Positions 29,634 to 35,514 of a stretch of DNA of 35,514 nucleotides are shown here, one piece after another; the stretch's first letter is position 1; each line of letters begins with the position of its first letter. A program made the translations under genes and the position numbers. The stretch is from Candidatus Kaiserbacteria bacterium RIFCSPHIGHO2_01_FULL_58_22. GTDB lineage: Bacteria; Patescibacteriota; Minisyncoccia; Phycocordibacterales; UBA2100. The stretch spans positions 1-35,514 of the forward strand of contig MFLB01000021.1 in assembly GCA_001781445.1 (NCBI GenBank). Reading direction: 5' to 3'. The notes under the pieces were generated by a model, which was not told the origin of the DNA, did not search any database, and saw only the letters and a list, made by a program, of their open reading frames with translations.

Positions 29634-29745
29634 CCCCGTAGCTTGCTGCGGGGATGAAGGCGTGAGTAGAACCCTTCGTAGCTTTAGCGAAGTAGGGTTG
29701 GCGGCTACGAAGAATTCCGCAGATACCTCGCAGCTTGCTGCGAGG
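29634..29745. repeat. Three compact hairpins in the gene-free stretch
   Basis: CCCCGTAGC/GCTGCGGGG (29634-29653), the CTTCGTAGCTTTAGCGAAG unit (29671-29697) and CCTCGCAGC/GCTGCGAGG (29726-29745). First and third are sister hairpins with a TT loop. The middle one belongs to the same family as the repeats after tmRNA. No ORF of coding character. Confidence 0.65.
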
Positions 29746-29749
29746 AGCT

Positions 29750-29853
29750 TCATTTTCTTTTTTTGGAAGGTTTCGCCCTTTTATTGAAAGCGAGGGCCAG
29801 TTTAATCCAAAAGCCTAAATCGGCCTTGCCGCCAGTTCCTTCAGGGCTAACGA
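29750..29853 (-). pseudogene. Possible C-terminal gene remnant
   Basis: The minus-strand frame reads SPEGTGGKADLGFWIKLALA, then NKRAKPSKKRK and a stop, which looks like a natural basic protein tail. Upstream the frame overlaps the end of the membrane-protein gene and has no sensible start. It may be the tail of a lost gene; the family is not recognised. Confidence 0.25.
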
Positions 29854-29892
29854 AGACGCATCTGCACGTTGCTCGCTGTAGGCGATAGCGTT

Positions 29893-30294
29893 TCAAGAAA
29901 AGACGTAAGCGACAATGATACCTGCGATACTGAAGTGAAGTACGCCGTAGGCAAGCTCTAAGACAGCATATTGCCACACCGGCTCGATATTGAATTTCGC
30001 CGGCACGACGAACGCGCCATAGACAATGCTGTACGAACCCAAAAGAAGACCGAAGAAAAGGCCCCCCGTGATTGGATTCGTACCCGAATAGAAGAGCGCG
30101 AAGAGCGTCGAGAGCGCAAGTGCCTGAATGACAATTGCGAGGAACCCGAGCGGGATAATTGGTTTTTCCCGCGCTGTTTCTCCAGTGAGCGTCTCGTATT
30201 GCTTCTTAAAGATGCCGAGATTCCACACAAAAGCGAAGGCAAAATTGAAGACGATGTACGCGACTGTAGCGATAATGAATGTTGTGGTAATCAT
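29893..30294 (-). CDS. Four-helix membrane protein (DUF1761/DUF2177-like)
   Basis: 133 residues with four hydrophobic segments (about 3-25, 50-70, 76-97 and 108-131). Motifs: FVWNLGIFKKQY after helix 1, IIPLGFLAIVIQALALS, GLLLGSYSIVYGAFVVPAKF. This layout recalls the DUF1761 and DUF2177 membrane families, but the assignment is tentative. It is the last gene of the three-gene leftward cassette, 21 nt after the DUF1059-like gene. Confidence 0.75.
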   Translation of the reverse strand: MITTTFIIATVAYIVFNFAFAFVWNLGIFKKQYETLTGETAREKPIIPLGFLAIVIQALALSTLFALFYSGTNPITGGLFFGLLLGSYSIVYGAFVVPAKFNIEPVWQYAVLELAYGVLHFSIAGIIVAYVFS

Positions 30295-30315
30295 ATTTGT
30301 TCTTAGTCGATTTAG

Positions 30316-30501
30316 TTAGGCCGCATCAAACCTTGCCTTGTTGTCGACCACCCACTTCTGTTGGTCTTCCTTGGTTTTGCTTGGGTCATTCATCACATCA
30401 GCGTGAGCTTTCATATAGTGAGGCATGAGAGCCTTCATCCACGCTTCAAACGTTTCGCCTTTTGCTGTTACTTCGCACACATCACATTTTAGAGTTTTCA
30501 T
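30316..30501 (-). CDS. Small DUF1059-like putative metal-binding protein
   Basis: 61 residues. MKTLKCDVCEVTAKGETFEAWMKALMP shows a Cys-x-x-Cys pair followed by HYMKAH with two His, a possible zinc site (sequence split: the run is residues 1-27). It resembles the DUF1059 small metal-binding family in layout. The rest is helical and polar. Middle gene of the cassette; 33 nt after the YciI-like gene and probably co-transcribed. Confidence 0.65.
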   Translation of the reverse strand: MKTLKCDVCEVTAKGETFEAWMKALMPHYMKAHADVMNDPSKTKEDQQKWVVDNKARFDAA

Positions 30502-30534
30502 AGTTCTTAATAATTCTTCGTTAATCTAGAACCA

Positions 30535-30810
30535 TTACATCGTCGCCGCTTCGTAGACCCGCATGCTCGTGATCATGGGACAATCCTGCGCGATTTTAAG
30601 CGCCTCGTCCATACTTTCAGCTTTTATAATCGAGTAGCCTGTAATTGCGTTTTTATCGTGCGGCAAATCTTTTACTTCTGCTGATGTCACTTCTTTTCCA
30701 GGCATAAAGGGATTGCCACTGTCGGTAAATTTATCCCCGTACTTGGTAAACCAACCCATCCATGCCCTTTTTATCTCTTCTGTCGTCAACCTTTTTGCAA
30801 GTGCATGCAT
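30535..30810 (-). CDS. YciI-related (YCII/DGPF) domain protein
   Basis: 91 residues. LTTEEIKRAWMGWFTKYGDK, then GYSIIKAESMDEALKIAQDC and VRVYEA-type C-terminus are typical of YCII-related proteins, small dimeric ferredoxin-like folds of unknown function. Usual members start with an extra N-terminal strand, which is absent here, so this may be N-terminally shortened. First gene of the cassette. Confidence 0.8.
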   Translation of the reverse strand: MHALAKRLTTEEIKRAWMGWFTKYGDKFTDSGNPFMPGKEVTSAEVKDLPHDKNAITGYSIIKAESMDEALKIAQDCPMITSMRVYEAATM

Positions 30811-30864
30811 CTTTGCAGGTTCTGACTTCTTGCATATATCTTATCTGGACAGCAACAACTTCGC

Positions 30865-30890
30865 AAAAGACTCCCGTACGGGAGTCTTTT
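30865..30890. terminator. Perfect palindromic terminator
   Basis: A 26-nt perfect palindrome centred on GTAC, with AAAAGACTCCC on the left and its complement ending in TTTT on the right. It can end transcription of the Cys-rich peptide gene leftward and also works in the other direction. Confidence 0.75.
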
Positions 30891-30921
30891 GCTTCGCCGT
30901 GAGAAGCTCTTACTGCGCCGG
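30873..30921. repeat. 49-bp direct repeat, intact copy
   Basis: Covers the terminator centre and right arm and the last codons of the Cys-rich peptide gene. Identical to 29554-29602. Confidence 0.85.
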
Positions 30922-31056
30922 GGCGGCGGGAGCTTCGGGAGCCGGTCCCGCCGGGGCGGAAGAAGCGGGGGGACATTTTTTGCCGCACGCGGTACACAGC
31001 GCGTCGCCCGGTTGGCACGAGCTCCCCGCGCCACAGCCACATTCGTCTTCATTCAT
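30910..31056 (-). CDS. Cys-rich small protein with Pro/Ala tail
   Basis: 48 residues from the ATG at 31056: MNEDECGCGAGSSCQPGDAL, then CTACGKKCPP and a tail of Ala, Pro and Gly. Seven Cys in the first 30 residues suggest metal binding; there is no signal peptide. A longer frame upstream starts at an unlikely ATG at 31119. Not a family I can name. Its 3' end and terminator are duplicated 1.3 kb away. Confidence 0.65.
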   Translation of the reverse strand: MNEDECGCGAGSSCQPGDALCTACGKKCPPASSAPAGPAPEAPAAPAQ

Positions 31057-31139
31057 AGGGAGTGGGGTTAGACTGATAATGGGCTGATAATACTTCCATA
31101 CTACACGGCATCCGCGCATCGCAAAGCGCGGCTGGGGGA

Positions 31140-31823
31140 CTACTGTACGCGCGGGAACGAGATTTTCTGCGGCCCCGCCGCATAGGGGCCGACCTGGTAG
31201 ACCTGGAAGACGAACGTAACGTTGTCGGCGCCGACGAGGAAGGTGCCGTAGTTCTCGATCGTCGGGTCCGCGCCTTCGGGCGCGATGACGTCGCTCCCGA
31301 GCTTCTGCCCGAGCTCCGCTTTCGCTTTCGCCGCGGTCTCTTGTAGCGTAAGGCCCGTGAGCGCGAGCGCGTCGTCGAGCGTCAGTTTCCTGCCAGAGCT
31401 TTTCTCGAAATTCAGGCCGGTCACGAACGAGATGCCGTGCGCGCCGCCCAGATAGGTCGAGACGACGAGTTCGACGCTCACGATGTCCGCGCCGACATAT
31501 GCGAAATCGAACGCGCTCGCGAACTCATAGCGCGGAACGGCAGAGCCGGGAGGCGGACCCTCGGCGGCGTCCTTCTTGAACTGCGCGATAGCCTCCTCGA
31601 CGACCGCCTTGATCTCTGCGTCGATGGCGGGAATCCCGAACTGCGGATATCTCGCCTCGATCGCGTACATTTCCGCTATCTCGCGCTCCGTCGCGGTCGT
31701 TATCTCGGCTGTCTGGGGCGCCGCTTCGATCTTCGCATCGCCCATCCGCCCCGCACTCCTGAAAAGAAAATATCCTGCTCCAAGCGCCAAGAGAATTGCC
31801 GCGAACGCAAGAGCGCGGTTCAT
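31140..31823 (-). CDS. Membrane-anchored DUF3298 (PdaC/RsiV-like) protein
   Basis: 227 residues. N-terminal membrane anchor (about 4-22), then an extracytoplasmic domain: IEARYPQFGIPAIDAEIKAV, YLGGAHGISFVTGLNFEKSS, LTLDDALAL and the C-terminal FVFQVYQVGPYAAGPQKISF. The GAHG and YQVGPYAAG signatures are those of DUF3298, seen in PdaC and in lysozyme-binding anti-sigma factor RsiV. No sigma factor gene is adjacent. Its ATG overlaps the stop of the GIY-YIG gene (ATGA). Confidence 0.88.
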   Translation of the reverse strand: MNRALAFAAILLALGAGYFLFRSAGRMGDAKIEAAPQTAEITTATEREIAEMYAIEARYPQFGIPAIDAEIKAVVEEAIAQFKKDAAEGPPPGSAVPRYEFASAFDFAYVGADIVSVELVVSTYLGGAHGISFVTGLNFEKSSGRKLTLDDALALTGLTLQETAAKAKAELGQKLGSDVIAPEGADPTIENYGTFLVGADNVTFVFQVYQVGPYAAGPQKISFPRVQ

Positions 31824-32113
31824 CCTGTTGTGAAGTTTCGGTTTGTTAAATCTTTCGACCTCTGGTGCAGGTACTCACGGATCCGCGCTTTCAGCATTCT
31901 AGAACCGTGGGTACTCTTGAGCCACTTCTCGCGTCTCGTTGCGTCTTTTTCGTTCAGACAAGCCTCGTAGTAGATAAGTTTCCATGGCCTGTATCTTTTC
32001 GTCGAAAGATTTAACCCTTGGTTATGTTCAAGAAGACGCCCCTTTAGGTCAGTTGTCCGTCCCACGTATAAGGAACCGTTGTTCATACTTTCAAGCAGAT
32101 ACACGTAGAACAT
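31820..32113 (-). CDS. GIY-YIG endonuclease-domain protein within inverted repeats
   Basis: 97 residues: MFYVYLLESMNNGSLYVGRT, LKGRLLEHNQG with the catalytic Arg, and the Glu of ATRREKWLKSTHGSRMLK. This is the small UPF0213/UvrC-N-like class. The gene lies exactly between 22-bp imperfect inverted repeats, and its last codons (NFTTG) are written by the left repeat. It touches the DUF3298 start by an ATGA overlap. It may be a mobile gene. Confidence 0.88.
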   Translation of the reverse strand: MFYVYLLESMNNGSLYVGRTTDLKGRLLEHNQGLNLSTKRYRPWKLIYYEACLNEKDATRREKWLKSTHGSRMLKARIREYLHQRSKDLTNRNFTTG

Positions 32114-32140
32114 AACCGAACCGAAACTCTACAACGGGAT
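31822..32140. repeat. 22-bp imperfect inverted repeats around a GIY-YIG gene
   Basis: 31822-31843 and the reverse complement of 32119-32140 match at 19 of 22 positions, sharing AGTTTCGGTT at the inner end. They bracket only the GIY-YIG gene, giving a unit of 319 bp. Confidence 0.75.
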
Positions 32141-32162
32141 TCATTGCTCCTTGAGTATATCG

Positions 32163-33569
32163 TCAGGCGATCCTTCGCGCTATGTACGCCCCGACCGCTT
32201 CGTTATCCGGCGGAAGAACCTCGAAATGTTCAGGCATATTGGCGAGTTTTCGGAAGCTCTCCGGCATCGGCGGCTCTTGTCCGACGGCCTCGCGTATCGT
32301 CGCGGCGAATTTCGCGGGCCGGGCCGTTTCTAGGCAGACGAGAGGTACCCCCTTTTCGCGATGCTCGAGCCCGACCTTGACGCCGTCGGCGGTGTGCGGA
32401 TCGATCAGGACGCCGTACTTCTCATGGAAGGCACGGATTGTCGCGAGCCTGTCCGCGTGCGTCGAGGAGCCGGCGACGAAGCCGTCTTCGGCAAGGCGCG
32501 CGAACTCGCCCGCCTTCGACACGTCGAAGTATCCGTTTTCCTTGAGGTCGCTCCAGAGCTTCGCCATCCGCCCGACATCGCGCCCGACGAGGTCGAACAC
32601 GTAGCGCTCGAAATTCGACGCCTTCGAGATGTCCATGGAGGGGGAAGAGGTCGCGGCGACTTCCGAGCCCTTGCGGGGGCGATAGACGCCCGTCTTGAAG
32701 AATTCTTCGAGCGCGTTGTTCTCGTTGGTCGCGAGGATCAGGCGCCGGATCGGAAGGCCCATTCTCTTTGCGATGTATCCCGCGAGGATGTTGCCGAAGT
32801 TGCCCGTCGGCACGGCGAAATCTGGCTCGCCGTTTTCGCGAGCGACGCGGACGCAGGCCCAGAAATAGTAGACGATCTGCGCCGCGATGCGCGCCCAGTT
32901 GATGGAATTCACCGCACCGAGCTTGTAGCGCTTCTTGAATGCCGCATCTTCGTTGAGCGCCTTCACGATGTCCTGGCAATCGTCGAACGTGCCGCGGATC
33001 GCGATGTTAAAAATGTTGGGATCGGAGAGAGTGTACATCTGCCTGCGCTGGAATTCGCTCATCCTGCCGATCGGCGAGAGCATGAACACCCTGATGCCTT
33101 TGCGGCCGCGCAGGGCGTACTCGGCCGCTGAGCCAGTGTCTCCCGAGGTTGCGCCCAAAATGTTGAGAGGCTCGTTCCGCTGTGCCAGCGTGTGCTCGAA
33201 GAGGCGGCCCAGAAGCTGTAGCGCGATGTCTTTAAAGGCGAGCGTCGGCCCCTCTGAGAGCCCGAGAAGGTAGAGGCCTTGTTCGAGTTTTTTGACGGGC
33301 ACGATCTCGTCCGTGCCGAAGACCTCTTTCGTGTACGTCCCGTTCACCATTCTTCGCAGGTCGCCGGCGGGAATATCGTCCATGAATTTCGAGAGGAGGG
33401 CGAACGTGAGTTCGGGGTACGCCATCGAACGCATCGCTGAGAGCTCGCCGGAAGAAACCTGCGGATATTCCTCCGGCACGTAGAGTCCGCCGTCGAGCGC
33501 AAGCCCTTCAAGGAGAATATCGCTGAACCGTTGCGGCTCACCCCCGCCGCGCGTCGAGACGTAGCGCAT
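32163..33569 (-). CDS. thrC: Threonine synthase
   Basis: 468 residues. PLP enzyme converting O-phosphohomoserine to threonine. The PLP lysine is in GPTLAFKDIALQLL; the phosphate-binding LGATSGDTGSAAEYAL and FAVPTGNFGNILAGYIAKRM are present. Length and the N-terminal MRYVSTRGGGEP domain fit the longer thrC type. It starts one nt after the GNAT gene stop and is probably co-transcribed with it. Threonine is the precursor of 2-oxobutyrate for isoleucine, which could link it to ilvBNCD; the deaminase is not in the window. Confidence 0.96.
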   Translation of the reverse strand: MRYVSTRGGGEPQRFSDILLEGLALDGGLYVPEEYPQVSSGELSAMRSMAYPELTFALLSKFMDDIPAGDLRRMVNGTYTKEVFGTDEIVPVKKLEQGLYLLGLSEGPTLAFKDIALQLLGRLFEHTLAQRNEPLNILGATSGDTGSAAEYALRGRKGIRVFMLSPIGRMSEFQRRQMYTLSDPNIFNIAIRGTFDDCQDIVKALNEDAAFKKRYKLGAVNSINWARIAAQIVYYFWACVRVARENGEPDFAVPTGNFGNILAGYIAKRMGLPIRRLILATNENNALEEFFKTGVYRPRKGSEVAATSSPSMDISKASNFERYVFDLVGRDVGRMAKLWSDLKENGYFDVSKAGEFARLAEDGFVAGSSTHADRLATIRAFHEKYGVLIDPHTADGVKVGLEHREKGVPLVCLETARPAKFAATIREAVGQEPPMPESFRKLANMPEHFEVLPPDNEAVGAYIARRIA

Positions 33570-33570
33570 G

Positions 33571-33999
33571 TTAGAGCTTCAGTTCGTAGACATTCGTATC
33601 ATGCAAGATAAATCCGAGTTTCTGGTACAGCTTGTTCGCCGCCACGCGGTCGGAGCGGCTGCTTAGATTTATCCACGCCGCGCCGCGCGCTTTCGCGCGC
33701 TCGATCAATTTTTCCGAAATTGCCTCTCCCAACCCCTGCCTTTGATATCGCGGGTCAACTACGACATCCTCGATCCTCGCGGCTATTCCCTCGGGCCGCA
33801 AAACGAGCGCGAGCGTCCCCATAGCGGCGATGGTCTTACCTTCCTTCCCTACCCATAGTTCTGTTTCCGGACTCGCGAGTATTTTCCGCAGAAGCGCGGG
33901 CGAGCATCCTTTGAGGCGCGAAGAGAGCAGCCGCACAAGAGCGCCGATCTGGCCGCATGTGGCCCGATCCGCCGTCCGCAAACGCGTAATGACCGCCAT
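33571..33999 (-). CDS. GNAT-family N-acetyltransferase
   Basis: 142 residues. ARIEDVVVDPRYQRQGLGEA holds beta-4 and the acetyl-CoA loop (RYQRQGLG), followed by NKLYQKLGFILHDTNVYEL. Substrate unknown. It is upstream of thrC with a one-base gap. A promoter with TTGTAG, 17 nt and TAGGAT lies 8 nt before the ATG and interleaves with the divergent nuclease promoter. Confidence 0.88.
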   Translation of the reverse strand: MAVITRLRTADRATCGQIGALVRLLSSRLKGCSPALLRKILASPETELWVGKEGKTIAAMGTLALVLRPEGIAARIEDVVVDPRYQRQGLGEAISEKLIERAKARGAAWINLSSRSDRVAANKLYQKLGFILHDTNVYELKL

Positions 34000-34031
34000 A
34001 TCGTCCTATCCTACTTCGAGACAGCGTCAGC

Positions 34032-34037
34032 TACAAT
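34032..34037 (+). promoter_or_regulatory. -10 element of the nuclease gene
   Basis: TACAAT exactly 6 nt before the GTG at 34044, overlapping the -35 of the opposite gene. Leaderless geometry. Confidence 0.5.
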
Positions 34038-34043
34038 AGAGAG

Positions 34044-34631
34044 GTGAAACGCACCGGAGCAGTTGCTATTTTTCTGCTTTGCATCGGAGCCGCGTTCGTA
34101 GCAGGACTTTGCTCCGGAAAAAAGTCCGATGTGCCGACTGCTCCGATGCCGCAAGTTGCCGCCGCCCTGCCCACTGTTGCTTCGAACCCAGCGACAACAC
34201 AAGAAAAGGCGGCTCTGTACCCGGTCGTGAAGGTCGTGGATGGCGATACGATCGACGTCTCGGTGAACGGGGAGAAAATCCGCGTTCGGCTCATCGGATT
34301 AGACACGCCGGAGATCGTTGATCCGCGAAAGCCGGTGCAGTGTTTCGGGCGCGAGGCGAGCGAAAAAGCGCATGAGATACTAGACGGAACATCGGTTCGC
34401 CTTGAGATGGACCCGTCGCAGGGCGATCTGGATAAATATGGCCGCACGCTCGCATACGTCTTTCTAAAGGACTGGACGAACTTCGCTGAACTCATGATCA
34501 CCGAGGGCTACGGCCACGAATACACGTACAACCTCCCGTACAGATACCAAGCCGAGTTCAAAGCCGCCGAAGCGGAGGCGCGGGAGGAGAAAAAAGGCCT
34601 GTGGGCGGGAGCGTGCGGGAGCCCGCCCTAA
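34044..34631 (+). CDS. Secreted staphylococcal-nuclease-like protein
   Basis: 195 residues. N-terminal signal or anchor (about 4-23; the Cys in GLCSGKK does not fit a lipobox well), an Ala/Pro linker, then an SNase domain: VVKVVDGDTIDV, RVRLIGLDTPEI (catalytic Arg and Glu), DKYGRTLAYVFL (second Arg) and the C-terminal EFKAAEAEAREEKKGLW. All three catalytic residues expected for thermonucleases are present. It degrades DNA or RNA outside the membrane, which would suit nucleotide scavenging. GTG start at 34044. Confidence 0.93.
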   Translation: MKRTGAVAIFLLCIGAAFVAGLCSGKKSDVPTAPMPQVAAALPTVASNPATTQEKAALYPVVKVVDGDTIDVSVNGEKIRVRLIGLDTPEIVDPRKPVQCFGREASEKAHEILDGTSVRLEMDPSQGDLDKYGRTLAYVFLKDWTNFAELMITEGYGHEYTYNLPYRYQAEFKAAEAEAREEKKGLWAGACGSPP

Positions 34632-34681
34632 TGATGAAGACTGCATCCACAGTTGACCAATAGAGCCAAACTAAGTCGAGG

Positions 34682-34687
34682 TATAAT
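34682..34687 (+). promoter_or_regulatory. -10 element of the M15-like peptidase gene
   Basis: A perfect TATAAT exactly 6 nt before the GTG at 34694. Confidence 0.55.
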
Positions 34688-34693
34688 TTTCAG

Positions 34694-35514
34694 GTGTACT
34701 GTCTCGCACGAAGAATTTTTTTACCGAGTGTTTTCTTGCTCCTTGCACTTTCTGCCATGGCGACATTCGCGGCTCCTTCGCATGCAGAGATCGTGAATTG
34801 TGGCGAGACGCCAGAAAACCTTTTGTGCAAGGCGCTCGACGAAGCTTCCGAACGATACGGCGGCTGTGATGAGAATCCCTTTCTCTATCTCGAACAGCGT
34901 CATTCTGGCAATCGATCCAATAGTTTTGTAACCCCTACTGCCGATGGAACGAGGGGACTCGATACCGCTCTCGCCTGTCGATTGAAAAAGCTACTCGAGT
35001 TTGCAGAATCAAAAGGATGCCGCCTTACCATCAACAGTGCAATGCGACCGGAGCAAAGATGCAATCCAAATGGAGGCGCGTGTGCCCGGCAAGGCAATTC
35101 ATGTCACCAGTATGGGCGTGCCGTCGATCTTGGAGGCGCTCCCCAATGCCTTGCCTGGCTTACGTCCGTAATCGGAAGACAGAACAGCAACTCTCCTTTT
35201 AAACTACAAGTCGCTTATGTAGAGAACGGCAACTATAGGCATGTGCAATGTAGTGAACATCCAGTAGCTAATGCCAGCTCCGCTGGAGGTTGCAGGAGTG
35301 CCTGCATAGGTGGAATAAGCATTAACCCAGAGCATCTATCGAACATACCCGGCCCCGGGTCTCTTTCACCTTCGTCGAGGATCTCAAACGCCGCGCGGGA
35401 CATATTGAGTCCGGCACAGCAGATGTGCGCGCTTCCCGACGGTACCGTGGTTCCGTGTTCGGCGATCGCGAATCGCAATGCTCCTCCGCCGGGAGCCGCT
35501 TCGGGAGGAACGGC
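34694..35514 (+). CDS. Secreted M15-like (D-Ala-D-Ala carboxypeptidase-type) protein, 3' end cut off
   Basis: An open frame of 273 codons from GTG 34694 to the window edge. Signal peptide (about 1-31: IFLPSVFLLLALSAMATFAA). The M15/VanY-like zinc domain spans about 95-180: LTINSAMRPEQRC, SCHQYGRAVDLGG (His and Asp ligands) and NYRHVQCSEH (third ligand His). Such enzymes trim peptidoglycan stem peptides. Many Cys suggest disulfides. The C-terminal part is Pro/Ser-rich and continues beyond the window. The gene starts with GTG, supported by the -10 spacing. Confidence 0.8.
   Translation, partial: MYCLARRIFLPSVFLLLALSAMATFAAPSHAEIVNCGETPENLLCKALDEASERYGGCDENPFLYLEQRHSGNRSNSFVTPTADGTRGLDTALACRLKKLLEFAESKGCRLTINSAMRPEQRCNPNGGACARQGNSCHQYGRAVDLGGAPQCLAWLTSVIGRQNSNSPFKLQVAYVENGNYRHVQCSEHPVANASSAGGCRSACIGGISINPEHLSNIPGPGSLSPSSRISNAARDILSPAQQMCALPDGTVVPCSAIANRNAPPPGAASGGT

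Noticed and set aside
1..35514. CRISPR array or prophage
   Set aside because: No regularly spaced identical repeats with unique spacers, and no capsid, terminase, portal or integrase genes; the PF04020 protein is not evidence for a phage.

Overview
The window most likely comes from a member of the Patescibacteria (Candidate Phyla Radiation), probably a Parcubacteria-type lineage. This is inferred from gene content: small conserved proteins typical of that group (DUF5652, DUF5674, an acidic peptide next to a PF04020 membrane protein), secreted proteins combining a short coiled coil, a peptidoglycan-binding domain and PKD-like domains, free-standing GIY-YIG genes, and many intergenic hairpin repeats. 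The metabolism is unusually rich for such an organism: a branched-chain amino acid set (ilvD, ilvC, ilvB, ilvN), threonine synthase, dihydroorotase, malic enzyme, alanine racemase, and a riboswitch-controlled thiamine uptake and activation operon.

Layout. 1-2.2 kb is visibly AT-richer than the rest. It holds the 3' end of an unknown gene, a C5 cytosine methyltransferase and a LexA-family repressor, and ends at a truncated ORF. 2.2-5.9 kb is a DUF5652 gene and a leftward thiamine operon (riboswitch, ThiY-like binding protein, ATPase, permease, thiamine pyrophosphokinase). 5.9-6.9 kb is hicB-hicA-GNAT, leftward. 6.9-14.8 kb is the rightward ilv region: ilvD, ilvC, a two-gene cassette, a relic of a second ilvC 3' end, a ModF-like ATPase, a broken methyltransferase, a RAYT-type element remnant, a relic of a second modF 3' end, then a valine leader peptide and attenuator ahead of ilvBN. 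14.8-19 kb is alr, leftward recG, and a small acidic protein plus a PF04020 membrane protein. 19-23.4 kb is a leftward operon of three secreted surface proteins. 23.6-28.5 kb is tRNA-Ile(UAU), malic enzyme, pyrC, ftsH and smpB. 28.5-30.9 kb is tmRNA followed by hairpin repeats, a GIY-YIG gene and a three-gene leftward cassette flanked by a 49-bp direct repeat. 30.9-35.5 kb is a Cys-rich peptide, a DUF3298 protein, a second GIY-YIG gene inside inverted repeats, thrC with a GNAT gene, a secreted nuclease and the start of an M15-like peptidase.

Three patterns stand out. First, at least ten start codons lie exactly 6 nt downstream of a TANNNT-like -10 hexamer, which predicts leaderless mRNAs as a normal expression mode. 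Second, ilvBN is preceded by a 19-codon leader ORF with six consecutive valine codons, a terminator and an overlapping antiterminator: a complete attenuator whose leader ORF itself looks leaderless. Third, in three separate places a gene is followed by a short cargo segment and then by a second, partial copy of that gene's own 3' end. I read this as repeated additive integration at gene 3' ends; the mechanism is unknown.

The protein quality-control genes ftsH, smpB and ssrA lie together. All functional calls rest on reading motifs by eye; no database search was run.
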